From NCBI RefSeq assembly GCF_037081675.1, contig NZ_JAZAQL010000003.1:558001-622000 (forward strand): DNA of 64,000 bases, read 5' to 3'. This DNA is from Halorubellus litoreus. Its GTDB lineage: Archaea; Halobacteriota; Halobacteria; Halobacteriales; Natrialbaceae. Made by a program: the position numbers and the translations under genes. Shown one piece after another: positions 17,413-26,028 of the stretch; within the stretch, counting starts at the first letter, position 1; every line of letters begins with the position of its first letter. A model generated the notes under the pieces. It saw nothing but the letters and a program-made list of their open reading frames with translations. It was not told where the DNA came from and did no database searches.

Positions 17413-17429
17413 TTTACCGGAACGGTAAA
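17413..17429. promoter_or_regulatory. palindromic operator candidate, TTTACCG-GAA-CGGTAAA
   Basis: Perfect 7-bp arms with a 3-bp spacer sit midway between the TrkA-N gene and mnhE. A half-site GGTAAA recurs at 17455-17460. Its position would let one regulator control both divergent transcripts. Confidence 0.6.
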
Positions 17430-17462
17430 TATGATGGGCATTCTTTATCAGATTGGTAAACA

Positions 17463-17528
17463 ATGTATCGGCTTCAGACGGTTACATGCGGTCCGCCCTC
17501 CGACCGACGCGTCGGTGAGCGGTCATGA
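17463..17528 (+). CDS. putative 21-codon leader ORF upstream of mnhE
   Basis: ATG 17463 opens a 21-codon frame (MYRLQTVTCGPPSDRRVGER...) whose TGA (17526-17528) overlaps the mnhE ATG as ATGA. AT-rich elements at about 17425-17432 and 17441-17449 place the transcript start close to 17455-17470, so this ATG may be the first start codon on the mRNA. Translation is inferred only. Confidence 0.3.
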   Translation: MYRLQTVTCGPPSDRRVGERS

Positions 17529-18523
17529 CGGACCTCGTCGCAGTACTCACCGACCGCGGCCGCGTCAGAGACGTCGTCTCGTACGCGCTACGGGAGGCAC
17601 GGGACGCCGACGACGCAACGGAGACGACCGTGCGTTTCAGCATCCCCGTCGGGAGAACGGGCGACGCGGTCCCGTCGGCCACCGGCGAGACCCTCGCCGA
17701 ACGCATCACCGAACTCGTCGCAGACAGCCCCTACGGTTCGCTCGACGTCGAGGTCGCAACCGTACCGGTCGGCCGGTCGACCGCCGACGACCGCGTCCGC
17801 GCGCTCGTCGAGGCCATCCCAGCGACCGCCACCGACCTCGTCCTGATGCCCGGATTCACCGAGTTCACCGCCGCCACGCTCGCGGACGCGCTCGCGGCCG
17901 CCGGCCGTTCCGGCGTCGCCGTCGAACGCGCACCCGTCGACCGACGCATCGTGCGGTCGCCCGTCGCGGTCACCAGCACCACCGCACGGCTGGTTGCGAC
18001 GTTCGGCCTCGCGTACGCGTTCTACCTATCGCTCGGCGACCCGACCGAGCCCTTCGACCTGGCGACCGGCGCGGTCAGCGCGGGCGTCGTCACGCTCGTC
18101 CTCGGCCGCGTCACGTTCGAGACCGAACCCTCGCTCGCCGGCGTCGGCCGCGTGCTCCGCGCGCTCGTCTTCCTTCCCTACCTCCTCTGGGCGGTCGTCC
18201 GCGCGAACCTCTCGATGGCCGCGGTCGTCCTCTCGCCGCGCCTCCCCATCGAACCGAGCGTGGTCCGGATTCCGGCGCCCGAGGGCCGCATCGCGCGCGC
18301 CCTGCTCGCGAACAGCATCACGCTCACGCCGGGCACGCTCACGGTCGACGTCACCGACGACGAACTCGTCGTGCACGCGCTCACCGCAGCCACTCGGGAC
18401 AGCCTCGAGGAGGGCTCGCTCTCGCGCGCCGTCGACTTCGTCGTCCACGGCCGCGGCGAGTACCGCACGACGCCCGGAACCGCTCGTATGGCGGCCGAGA
18501 CCCCGCGAGGTGACCGGCGGTGA
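17525..18523 (+). CDS. mnhE: Na+/H+ antiporter subunit MnhE with N-terminal USP-like domain
   Basis: 332 residues, about twice the size of bacterial MrpE. Residues about 1-150 are soluble and alternate strands and helices like a universal-stress-protein fold (VAVLTDRGRVRDVVSYALRE; DLVLMPGFTEFTAATLADAL). From about 150 come two to three TM segments and the MrpE domain (LVFLPYLLWAVVRANLSMAA; ANSITLTPGTLTVDV). MrpE is a structural part of the multi-subunit Mrp Na+/H+ antiporter. First gene of the nine-gene operon; its stop overlaps the GTG of mnhF. The USP-like half may give nucleotide or stress input. Confidence 0.85.
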   Translation: MTDLVAVLTDRGRVRDVVSYALREARDADDATETTVRFSIPVGRTGDAVPSATGETLAERITELVADSPYGSLDVEVATVPVGRSTADDRVRALVEAIPATATDLVLMPGFTEFTAATLADALAAAGRSGVAVERAPVDRRIVRSPVAVTSTTARLVATFGLAYAFYLSLGDPTEPFDLATGAVSAGVVTLVLGRVTFETEPSLAGVGRVLRALVFLPYLLWAVVRANLSMAAVVLSPRLPIEPSVVRIPAPEGRIARALLANSITLTPGTLTVDVTDDELVVHALTAATRDSLEEGSLSRAVDFVVHGRGEYRTTPGTARMAAETPRGDRR

Positions 18524-18801
18524 CGTCGCCGCTCGTCGCGGGCGTGCTGCTCGCCGGCGCGACGGCGCTCGTCGCGCTCGCCGTGCTCGTCCTCGGGCGC
18601 GTCGTCCGCGGGCCGACGACGCCGGACCGCGTCGTCGCCGTCAACGTCGTCGGCACCACCGCGGTCGTCGTCATCGCGCTCCTGAGCGCCGCGCTCGACG
18701 AACCCGGGTTCCTCGAGGTCGCCATCGTGTACGGCCTCCTGAACTTCCTGCTCTCGCTCGGGCTCGCGAAGTTCACAATCGAACGCGGCGGGGTGCTCTG
18801 A
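18520..18801 (+). CDS. mnhF: Na+/H+ antiporter subunit MnhF
   Basis: 93 residues, three membrane segments, with RVVRGPTTPDRVVAVNVVGT between TM1 and TM2, the conserved Asp-Arg turn of MrpF. It starts at GTG 18520, overlapping mnhE by four bases (GTGA), and ends overlapping mnhG by one base. MrpF forms part of the Mrp membrane arm and is related to bile-acid exporter-like subunits. Normal family length. Confidence 0.9.
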   Translation: MTSPLVAGVLLAGATALVALAVLVLGRVVRGPTTPDRVVAVNVVGTTAVVVIALLSAALDEPGFLEVAIVYGLLNFLLSLGLAKFTIERGGVL

Positions 18802-19184
18802 TGTCCCTCGCGGCCCTTCCCGTCGCAGTCCCCGCCCAGCTCGCGTGGACGCCGACGGCGATCGCGGTCGCGGCGCTCGTCGCAGCGAGTGCGTTCTTCT
18901 CGCTCGTCGCCGTCGTCGGCTTCTACCGGCTCCCGGACGTGTACGCTCGCGCGCACGCCGCCTCGAAGAGCGAGACCCTCGGCGCGCTCCTCGGCCTCAC
19001 CGCCGCCGGCGTCGTCGTCGGCACCACCGGCGAGGTCTTCAAGATCGCCTTGCTCGCGCTGCTCGTACTCGTCACGGGGCCGACCGCGGCACACGCCATC
19101 GTTCGGTCCGCGTACGACGCCGGCACCGACCCGTGGACGCGCGACGACGACCGGAACGACGGCGACGCGAGGGTCTCGCGATGA
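18801..19184 (+). CDS. mnhG: Na+/H+ antiporter subunit MnhG
   Basis: 127 residues, three membrane segments. VGFYRLPDVYARAHAASKSETLG (about residues 38-60, shown here by its ends VGFYRLPDVY and KSETLG) is the MrpG hallmark. The ATG at 18801 shares a base with the mnhF stop. The C-terminal tail (DPWTRDDDRNDGD) is acidic, halophile-style. Subunit G lies beside E and F in the assembled Mrp complex. Confidence 0.9.
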   Translation: MSLAALPVAVPAQLAWTPTAIAVAALVAASAFFSLVAVVGFYRLPDVYARAHAASKSETLGALLGLTAAGVVVGTTGEVFKIALLALLVLVTGPTAAHAIVRSAYDAGTDPWTRDDDRNDGDARVSR

Positions 19185-19771
19185 CGACACTCGACGTCGC
19201 CGTCCCGACCCTTCAGGTCGTCGCGCCGACGCTCGAGGTCGCGGTGTCCGTCGCGCTGCTGTCGTTCGTCGTCGTCGTCGCCGTCCTCACCGCTGTCGTC
19301 CGGGACGTCCTGACGGCCGTGGTCGTGTTCGCGGCGTACAGCCTCGGGCTCGCCATCCTCTGGGTGCTGTTCCACGCGCCCGACGTCGCCCTCACCGAGG
19401 CCGCGGTCGGCGCCGGCGTGACGACCGCGCTCTTCCTGCTCGCCATCAGTCGGACCGTCCGACCGGCGGGCGGCCGGACGCTCGTCGACCCGAAGACGGT
19501 CAAGCCCACGTCGGTCGTGGTGGCGCTCGGCGTCACCGTCGGCCTCCTGCTGACGGTCCCGGCGCTCCCGCCGGTCGGTGCGGCGGACACGCCCGCGTTC
19601 GGGCCGGTGAGTGACTTCTACCTCGCCGACGCCGCGGACCGCGGCGTCGACAACGCCGTCACGGCCGTGCTCGTCGTCTACCGCGGGTTCGACACGTTCG
19701 GCGAGATCGCGGTCGTGTTCGCCGCCGCCGTCGCCGTACTGGCCGCGCTCGGTCGGGAGGCCCTCGCATGA
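19181..19771 (+). CDS. MrpA C-terminal-type subunit (DUF4040, MbhD/E-like)
   Basis: 196 residues, about six membrane segments. The LHAPDVALTEAAVGAG-type motif (here FHAPDVALTEAAVGAG, about residues 65-80) is the DUF4040 signature that lies at the C-terminus of bacterial MrpA and as separate MbhD/MbhE subunits in archaeal complexes. YRGFDTFGEIAVVFAAAVAV near the C-terminus is the matching MbhE-like part. This operon therefore splits MrpA: this protein supplies the A-tail and a downstream NuoL-like protein supplies the head. ATGA overlaps at both ends. Confidence 0.85.
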   Translation: MTTLDVAVPTLQVVAPTLEVAVSVALLSFVVVVAVLTAVVRDVLTAVVVFAAYSLGLAILWVLFHAPDVALTEAAVGAGVTTALFLLAISRTVRPAGGRTLVDPKTVKPTSVVVALGVTVGLLLTVPALPPVGAADTPAFGPVSDFYLADAADRGVDNAVTAVLVVYRGFDTFGEIAVVFAAAVAVLAALGREALA

Positions 19772-20322
19772 GCGAGCGCCCCCGCCGGGAGGACGCGGAC
19801 GAGGCGACGACGCGGACGCGCATCGAGTTCACGGACAGCCCCGTCGTCACGACGACCGTGCGCCTGTTCGCGCCGTTCGTCCTCACGTACGGGCTGTTCA
19901 CGCTCTTCCACGGGACCGCGAGCGTCGGCGGCGGCTTCCAGGGCGGCGTCGTCGGCGGCGCGATGATCATCACGGTCGCGTTCGCGTTCGGCATCCGCCG
20001 GACCGCGGAGTGGCTCGACGAGCGCGCGCTCGTCGCCCTCGTCGTCGCCGGCCCAATCGTCTTCGGCGTCGTCGCGCTCGCAGGTCTCGCGTCGGGCGGC
20101 GCGTTCCTCCAGTTGGACGTGCTCCCCATCCCGAAGGCGACCGTGTACGCCACGGAAGCCATCGAGATCGGTATCGGGGCGACGGTCTCGGCCGTCATCG
20201 TCGTGCTCTTCCTCCGCATCGCGGACGGCTACCGCGAACCAGACGTGGAGACCCCAGCGGACCTGGAGGCACCCGGGGACGTCGCGCCCTCGAGTGGGGC
20301 CGGAGGTTCGAGCGATGACTGA
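19768..20322 (+). CDS. mnhB: Na+/H+ antiporter subunit MnhB
   Basis: 184 residues with four membrane segments. VRLFAPFVLTYGLFTLFHG followed by GGGFQGGVVGGAM is the MrpB domain hallmark. The N-terminal 28 residues are charged and the C-terminal tail (ETPADLEAPGDVAPSSG) is acidic. It begins in an ATGA overlap with the preceding subunit and overlaps mnhC by eight bases. Confidence 0.9.
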   Translation: MSERPRREDADEATTRTRIEFTDSPVVTTTVRLFAPFVLTYGLFTLFHGTASVGGGFQGGVVGGAMIITVAFAFGIRRTAEWLDERALVALVVAGPIVFGVVALAGLASGGAFLQLDVLPIPKATVYATEAIEIGIGATVSAVIVVLFLRIADGYREPDVETPADLEAPGDVAPSSGAGGSSDD

Positions 20323-20722
20323 CCCGCTGTTCGGCGTCGGCGCGTGGTTCGCGCACGCCGTGTTCGCGGTCCTCGTCGGCGTCGGGCTGTTCGTGCTCGT
20401 CGACGACGACAACCTCGTGAAGAAGGTCGTCGGTCTGAACATCTTCCAGACCGGCGTCTTCCTGTTCTTCGTCACGAGCGCGTACCGCGCCGACGGGAAG
20501 GCACCACTGGTCACGGGCCCCGGGCCGTACGTGAACCCGCTCCCGCACGTCCTCATCCTGACGGCCATCGTCGTCGGCGTCGCGGTGACGGCGGTCGCGC
20601 TCGCGCTCGTCGTCCGCATCTACGGCGAGTACGGGACGCTCCGCGAGGACGTCATCCGCGAGGTCCGCGCCGCCGAACGCGCGTCCGCTGCGGCCGAGAC
20701 GGCCGAGGAGGGGTCGCGGTGA
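20315..20722 (+). CDS. mnhC: Na+/H+ antiporter subunit MnhC (NuoK-like)
   Basis: 135 residues, three membrane segments with VVGLNIFQTGVFLFFV and DPLPHVLILTAIVVG-type (here NPLPHVLILTAIVVG) motifs shared with NuoK. The ATG at 20315 (MTDPLFGVGAWF) is chosen over an upstream in-frame ATG (20294) because it gives the compact N-terminus of MrpC. Glu/Lys residues inside the membrane are expected to form part of the proton path. It ends overlapping the GTG start of the next gene. Confidence 0.9.
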   Translation: MTDPLFGVGAWFAHAVFAVLVGVGLFVLVDDDNLVKKVVGLNIFQTGVFLFFVTSAYRADGKAPLVTGPGPYVNPLPHVLILTAIVVGVAVTAVALALVVRIYGEYGTLREDVIREVRAAERASAAAETAEEGSR

Positions 20723-22215
20723 CGCCCGCGGACCTCCTCGCGCTCCTGGTCGCACTCCCGCTGCTCGCCGCGGTCCTCCCGCTGTTGGTCGCGCGCGTCC
20801 GCGACGGCCTCGCGCGAGCGGTGACGCTCGCCGCGCTCCTCGCGCAGGTCGCGCTCGCGATCGCCGTCGCGGCGGTCGTCGCGACCGACGGCCCGCTCGC
20901 GACCGTCGTCGGCGACATCCCGGCCGCGTTCGGCATCGGGCTCGCCGTCGACGAACTCAGCGCGGTCGTCGTCGTCCTCGTCGCCGTCGTCGGCGTCGCC
21001 GCGTTCGCGCTCGCCGACGCCGACACGACCGGCCCCGAGGGGAGCCTCTGGCTCCTGCTCGTCGCCGGGTTCACGGGCGTCGCAGTCACCGCTGACGTGT
21101 TCAACCTCTACGTGTTCCTGGAGATCTCCGGGCTCGCCGCGTACGCGCTCGTCGCCAGCGGCCGGGGCGTCGACGCCGCGGTCGCCGCGTTCAAGTACCT
21201 CCTCGTCGGGACCGTCGGCGCGACCCTGTACCTGCTCGGCGTCGGGTACGCGTTCGTCGCGACCGGCACGCTCTCGATGGCCGACCTCGCGCCGGCGCTC
21301 GCCGCCGCGGGGTACGACTCGACGCTCGTCGTCACCGCGTACGCGCTCGTCGCGGTCGGTCTCGGCGTGAAGCTCGCGCTCTTCCCGCTGCACGCGTGGA
21401 AGCCCGACGCGTACGCGGCCGCACCCGGTGCGGTCGCCGTGGCGCTCGGCGCGCTCGGGTCGACCGTCGCCGGGTACGCGCTCGTCCGCATCACGTACGG
21501 CGTGTTCACCGCGGACTTCCTCGCGGCCGTCCCCGCGGTCCAGTCCCTCATGGTCGCCGCAGGCGCGGTGAGCGTCGCCGCCGGTGGCGTCCTCGCGCTC
21601 CGCGCGACCGACGTCCGGCGGCTGCTCGCGTACTCGTCGGTCTCCCAGTTCGGCCTGTTCGCCGTCGGTATCGCACTCGCGCACCCCGTCGCGCTGACGG
21701 GCGCGCTCGTCGCGCTCGTCGGGCACGCGGTCGCGAAGGGCGGCCTGTTCGCCGCGGCGGTCGCGGTCGAAGCGCGGACCGGTGCGCGAACCGTCTCCGA
21801 GTACGCGCGCCTCGCCGCCAGCCTGCCGCTGGCCGCGGCCGTCGTCGCGGTCCTCGCGGCGAGCCTCGTCGGCCTCCCGCCGACCGTCGGGTTCGCCGGG
21901 AAGTGGTACCTCGCACTCGGTGCCGTCGAGGCGGGCGCGTGGGTCGCCGCGGCGGTCGTCGTCGCGAGCACCCTCCTCAGCCTCGGGTACGCCGGTCGCC
22001 TCGTCGAGCGCGCGTACCTCGCGCCAGAGCCGGCCGATGACGCGGTCGCGACCGACGGCGGCACCGCCGTCGTCGTCGGTTCCGACGCCGAGGATTCCCG
22101 GACGACGACCGCGCTCGCGGTCGCCGTCGCGGCCGCGGTCGTCGTGCTCGCGCTCGGCGTGGGCGCCGGCGCGCTCGCGGACTGGCTCGCACCGGTCGTG
22201 GAGGGATGGCTATGA
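20719..22215 (+). CDS. mnhD: Mrp antiporter proton-translocating subunit, MnhD-like copy 1
   Basis: 498 residues, about fourteen membrane segments. It carries the proton_antipo_M domain: FNLYVFLEISGLAAYALVA with the key TM5 Glu (about residue 140), FKYLLVGTVGATLYLLGVG with the conserved Lys, and LKLALFPLHAWKPDAYAAAP with the Lys/His pair. It starts at GTG 20719 (VTPADLLALL), overlapping mnhC by four bases; the long open frame further upstream belongs to no protein. First of three NuoL/M/N-like pumps in this operon. Confidence 0.88.
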   Translation: MTPADLLALLVALPLLAAVLPLLVARVRDGLARAVTLAALLAQVALAIAVAAVVATDGPLATVVGDIPAAFGIGLAVDELSAVVVVLVAVVGVAAFALADADTTGPEGSLWLLLVAGFTGVAVTADVFNLYVFLEISGLAAYALVASGRGVDAAVAAFKYLLVGTVGATLYLLGVGYAFVATGTLSMADLAPALAAAGYDSTLVVTAYALVAVGLGVKLALFPLHAWKPDAYAAAPGAVAVALGALGSTVAGYALVRITYGVFTADFLAAVPAVQSLMVAAGAVSVAAGGVLALRATDVRRLLAYSSVSQFGLFAVGIALAHPVALTGALVALVGHAVAKGGLFAAAVAVEARTGARTVSEYARLAASLPLAAAVVAVLAASLVGLPPTVGFAGKWYLALGAVEAGAWVAAAVVVASTLLSLGYAGRLVERAYLAPEPADDAVATDGGTAVVVGSDAEDSRTTTALAVAVAAAVVVLALGVGAGALADWLAPVVEGWL

Positions 22216-23867
22216 CCGACGTCGCCAGCGTGCTGCCGCTGCTCGCGGTCCTCCTGCCCGCGCTCGCCATCCCGCTGATACTCGCGTCCGGGTCGCGGCC
22301 GAACGTCCGCGAAGGCTGGACGGCGCTCGCCGGCGTCGGCACGTTCGCGGTCGTGCTCGCGATGGTGCAGTCACCGGACACGCCGGTGACGACGCTCGGG
22401 TCGTACCTCGGCGTCGAACTCGCGCTCCGCGCGGACGCCGCCGGCCTCCTGTTCGCGCTGCTGGCGAGCACGCTCTGGCTCGCCACGAGCCTCTACAGCG
22501 TCGGCTACATGCGCGGGCTCGACGAGGGCGACCAGACGCGGTACTTCGCCGCGTTCGCCGCGTCCATCTCGGCCACGATGGGCGTCGCGCTCGCCGCCGA
22601 CCTGCTCTCGCTGTTCGTGTTCTACGAGCTGCTGACGCTCGCGACGTACCCGCTCGTCGTCCACGCGGGCGACGCCGCTTCGAAGGCCGCCGGCCGCCGG
22701 TACCTCGCGTACACGCTCGGCGGCGGCGTGCTCGTCTTCGGCGGGCTCGTGCTCGTCGGCGCGCTCGCCGGCACCGTCACGCTCGCCGCCGGCGGCATCG
22801 CCGGCCTCGCGACCGCCGACCCGAACCTCGCGCGCGCCGCGTTCGCGCTGCTCGTCGCCGGGTTCGGCGTGAAGGCCGCGGTCGTCCCGCTGCACGCGTG
22901 GCTCCCGGCCGCGATGGTCGCGCCGACGCCCGTCTCCGGGCTCCTGCACGCCGTCGCCGTCGTCAAGAGCGGCGCGTTCGGCGTCACGCGCGCGGTCCTC
23001 TACGTCTTCGGGCCCGAGACCGCGAGCGACCTCGGCCTGGCGACCGCGCTCGCCGTCTTCGCCGCCGCGACGATGATACTCGCGGGCGTCGTCGGCGTCC
23101 GCCAGGACAACCTCAAGCGCGGGCTGGCGTTCTCCACCATCAGCCAGCTATCGTACATCGTCCTCGGCGTCGCGCTCCTGACGCCCCTGGCCGCGTTCGG
23201 CGCGCTCCTGCACGTCGTCGCCCACGCGTTCATGAAGATCACGCTGTTCTTCGTCGCCGGGCTCGCGTACGTCGAGACCGGCGAGAAGTACGTCAGCGAC
23301 CTCGCGGGCGTCGGGCGCCGGCTCCCAGTCGCGATGACGGCGTTCGCCATCGCGGCCGCGGGCCTCGTCGGGTTCCCGCTCGTCGCCGGGTTCGTCTCGA
23401 AGTTCCACCTCGTGCTCGGCGCCGCCGACAGCGCGAACCCGTGGTTCGTCGCCGCGTTCCTCGCCGCCGGCCTCCTGAAGCTCATGTACTTCTGGCCGGT
23501 CGTCTACACGGCGTTCTACGGCGGCCGCGACGACGGCACCGACGCCGGCGACCACCCGTTCGCGCCCTCGCACCACGAGCCGACGACCGACGGCGGCGAC
23601 GACGGTGGCGGCACGGGTACGAGCGTCCCGGCGGCGACCGACGGCGGCCAGGAGACCGTCGCCACCGCTGAGGCCGACGACGGCGTCGCGAGCGCGCGCG
23701 ACGGCGTCTCCGGGCGCTTCGCGCCCGTCGCGGGCCTGGAGACGTCGCCCGCGCTCCTCGTCCCCGTCCTCTTCACGGTCGGGATGGCGGTCGTGCTCGG
23801 CGTCGTGCCGACCGCGCTCCCGTTCTGGGAGCTCGCCGAGACCGCGGTCGCGGAGGTTTTCAACTGA
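22212..23867 (+). CDS. Mrp antiporter proton-translocating subunit, MnhD/NuoL-like copy 2
   Basis: 551 residues with about fourteen membrane segments. FVFYELLTLATYPLVVH (TM5 Glu), GVKAAVVPLHAWLPAAMVAPTP-type sequence (ends GVKAAVVPLHAWLP and VAPTPVSGLLHAV) and the H-rich LHVVAHAFMKITLFFVAG are NuoL/MrpA-head features; VAPTPVSGLLHA is especially L/A-like. A Gly/Asp/Thr-rich loop near residues 435-500 is a halophile insertion. I prefer ATG 22212 (MTDVAS) to 22206 because it makes the ATGA overlap seen at neighbouring junctions. Confidence 0.85.
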   Translation: MTDVASVLPLLAVLLPALAIPLILASGSRPNVREGWTALAGVGTFAVVLAMVQSPDTPVTTLGSYLGVELALRADAAGLLFALLASTLWLATSLYSVGYMRGLDEGDQTRYFAAFAASISATMGVALAADLLSLFVFYELLTLATYPLVVHAGDAASKAAGRRYLAYTLGGGVLVFGGLVLVGALAGTVTLAAGGIAGLATADPNLARAAFALLVAGFGVKAAVVPLHAWLPAAMVAPTPVSGLLHAVAVVKSGAFGVTRAVLYVFGPETASDLGLATALAVFAAATMILAGVVGVRQDNLKRGLAFSTISQLSYIVLGVALLTPLAAFGALLHVVAHAFMKITLFFVAGLAYVETGEKYVSDLAGVGRRLPVAMTAFAIAAAGLVGFPLVAGFVSKFHLVLGAADSANPWFVAAFLAAGLLKLMYFWPVVYTAFYGGRDDGTDAGDHPFAPSHHEPTTDGGDDGGGTGTSVPAATDGGQETVATAEADDGVASARDGVSGRFAPVAGLETSPALLVPVLFTVGMAVVLGVVPTALPFWELAETAVAEVFN

Positions 23868-25576
23868 TGGACATCCTGCTCGCGGTGCCGCCGTGGGTCG
23901 CGTTCCTCGTCGCCGCCCTGGTCGCGTTCGTCGCGCCCCGGAAGGTCGGCTACCTCGTAGGCGTCCTCGCGACGCTCGCGACCGTCCCGTGGATACTCGC
24001 CTCGCCCGACGGGAGCGCGCTCGTCGTCGCCCCGCTCGGGTTCGAGCAGACGCTCCTCCGCGTCGACGCGCTCGCGCGCCCCGTCGCGGCCGTGTTCGGG
24101 TTCGTCGCCGCGCTCGGCGTCGCGTACGCGTACGCGACCGACGCCGACGCCCGGACGAACGCCATCGCGCTCGCGTACATGGGCGCCAGCGTCGCCGCCG
24201 TCCTCGCCGGCGACTGGCTGACGCTCCTGCTCGCGTGGGAGGTCATGGCGGTCACCGCGACCGTGCTCGTCTGGCATCACGGCGGCAGCGCCGTTCGACC
24301 GGCGTTCCGATACGCGCTCTACCACCTCGTCGGCGGGACGCTCCTCGTCGCCGCCGTCGCGCTCCACTACACCGCGGCCGGCACGTTCGCGTACGACGCC
24401 GGGTTCACCGCGGGGCTCCCGACCGCGCTCGCCATCCTCGGCGTCGGCGTGAACCTCGGGTTCGTCGGCGTCCACCACTGGGTGCCCGACGCCTACCCCG
24501 CCCCGCACGTCGCCTCCAGCGTCATCCTCGCCGGGTTCACGACGAAGGTCGCCGTGTACGCCCTCGCGTTGTTCGCGCCCGACGGGAACGTCCTCGTCGC
24601 GTGGATGGGCGGCGCGATGGTGCTGTACGCGGTCTACCAGGCCATCCTCCAGACCGACGTGCGACGCCTGCTCTCGTACCACATCGTCTCCCAGGTCGGG
24701 TACATGGTCGCGGCCGTCGGCGTCGGCACCGCCGTCGGCACCGCCGGCGCGGTCGGGCACCTCGCGACGCACGTCCTCTACAAGGGCCTGCTGTTCATGG
24801 TCGCCGGCGCGATCGTCTACCGCGTCGGCACCGGGTCGCTGAAGCGACTCGGCGGCCTCGGCCGGCGGATGCCCCTGACGTTCGGGGCGTTCCTCGTCGC
24901 GGCGCTCGCCATCAGCGGCGTCCCCGGGTTCAGCGGGTTCGTCAGCAAGGGCCTCGTCGTGAAAGCCGTCGACACGGCCGGCCCCGAGCTCGCCGGGCTG
25001 CCAGTGGACGCGAACGTCCTCTGGTGGGCGCTCGTGCTCGGCGGCGTCGGCACCGTGCTGTCGTTCGCGAAGTTCGGTTACTACGCGTTCGTCCGCGACG
25101 CCCCCGAGGACCTCCCGGTCCGCCCGGCGCCGCGCTGGCTGGCGGTCGTGCTCGCCGTCGCCGCCGTCCCGAACGTCGCCTTCGGCGTGCTCCCCGACGT
25201 GCTCTACGGCGCTCTCCCCGGTGACACCGCCGGGTTCGAGCCCTACGCTGCGAGCGAACTCGGGAAGGCCGCCGCCACTACCGCGGTCGGTGTCCTCGGA
25301 TTCCTCGCACTCCGCGGGCCAATCTCGCGGCTTCCGGTGGTGGACGTCGACCGCGTCCTCTACCCCGCCGGGAACCGCGTCGCGAACACCACGGCACGGG
25401 CGCTCGACGGCCTCGGCGCTCGCGCCGACCGCACCGTCTACCGCGCGTGGCGAGCGACCGTCGCCGCGGTCGACCCGGAGGACCCCAGCGACGTCCTCGG
25501 CGGCCCCGTCGGGCGGACGCTCGCCGTCGTCGCCGCGACGCTCGCGCTCGCGCTCCTCGTCGCCGGTATCGCCTGA
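23867..25576 (+). CDS. Mrp antiporter proton-translocating subunit, MnhD-like copy 3
   Basis: 569 residues; about fourteen membrane segments with LLLAWEVMAVTATVLVW (TM5 Glu), FRYALYHLVGGTLLVAAVAL, VGVHHWVPDAYPAPHVASSV and THVLYKGLLFMVAGAIVYR. The C-terminus carries a long amphipathic extension (about 470-569) with one last TM, reminiscent of the lateral helix of NuoL/MrpA. The start overlaps the preceding stop by one base (TGATG). Three pump-like subunits plus B, C, E, F, G and the split A-tail make a complete, unusually arranged Mrp complex. Confidence 0.85.
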   Translation: MDILLAVPPWVAFLVAALVAFVAPRKVGYLVGVLATLATVPWILASPDGSALVVAPLGFEQTLLRVDALARPVAAVFGFVAALGVAYAYATDADARTNAIALAYMGASVAAVLAGDWLTLLLAWEVMAVTATVLVWHHGGSAVRPAFRYALYHLVGGTLLVAAVALHYTAAGTFAYDAGFTAGLPTALAILGVGVNLGFVGVHHWVPDAYPAPHVASSVILAGFTTKVAVYALALFAPDGNVLVAWMGGAMVLYAVYQAILQTDVRRLLSYHIVSQVGYMVAAVGVGTAVGTAGAVGHLATHVLYKGLLFMVAGAIVYRVGTGSLKRLGGLGRRMPLTFGAFLVAALAISGVPGFSGFVSKGLVVKAVDTAGPELAGLPVDANVLWWALVLGGVGTVLSFAKFGYYAFVRDAPEDLPVRPAPRWLAVVLAVAAVPNVAFGVLPDVLYGALPGDTAGFEPYAASELGKAAATTAVGVLGFLALRGPISRLPVVDVDRVLYPAGNRVANTTARALDGLGARADRTVYRAWRATVAAVDPEDPSDVLGGPVGRTLAVVAATLALALLVAGIA

Positions 25577-25608
25577 GAACACACCACCGACACACCAACA
25601 CCAGACAT

Positions 25609-26028
25609 ATGACGCTCGACAGAGATTCCAGATTCGATGCGCAGACCCCCGACTACGACGCGCTCGCCGCGTGGCTCGAAGACCGCCACGGCGACGACCT
25701 CCGATGGGTCGCGGACTTCCACACGCCCTCGTACACGTACGACGTGCGGTACATCCGCGACGACCTCAAGACCGAACTCTCCACGCGGCAACTGGACATC
25801 ATCATCCACCGCACGATGGGGTTGTTCGATCGTGCGTACGTCGAGGAGGTGTACACGCACCTCGGGGACGCCTGCGCGCTCGTCCTCCAGCACGAGAAGG
25901 CGACGGCCGTGCACGTCTACCTCTCGGACATGGACGGGTTCGTCGTGAAACTCCGCTCGGGCGTTCCGGTCACCCTCCCCGACGACGTCGACGCGTGGCT
26001 CGACGTCCTCTACGGAGGTGGAGAGTGA
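25609..26028 (+). CDS. conserved haloarchaeal protein of unknown function
   Basis: 139 residues, soluble and acidic, starting MTLDRDSRFDAQTPDYDALA. The pattern of helices and strands (WLEDRHGDDLRWVADFHT ... ALVLQHEKATAVHVYLSDMD) and length match small haloarchaeal proteins often placed beside Lrp or HTH genes; they have no known activity. It follows the Mrp operon by 32 bases and ends in a GTGA overlap with the Lrp-type regulator, so the two are translated together and probably act together. Confidence 0.65.
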   Translation: MTLDRDSRFDAQTPDYDALAAWLEDRHGDDLRWVADFHTPSYTYDVRYIRDDLKTELSTRQLDIIIHRTMGLFDRAYVEEVYTHLGDACALVLQHEKATAVHVYLSDMDGFVVKLRSGVPVTLPDDVDAWLDVLYGGGE

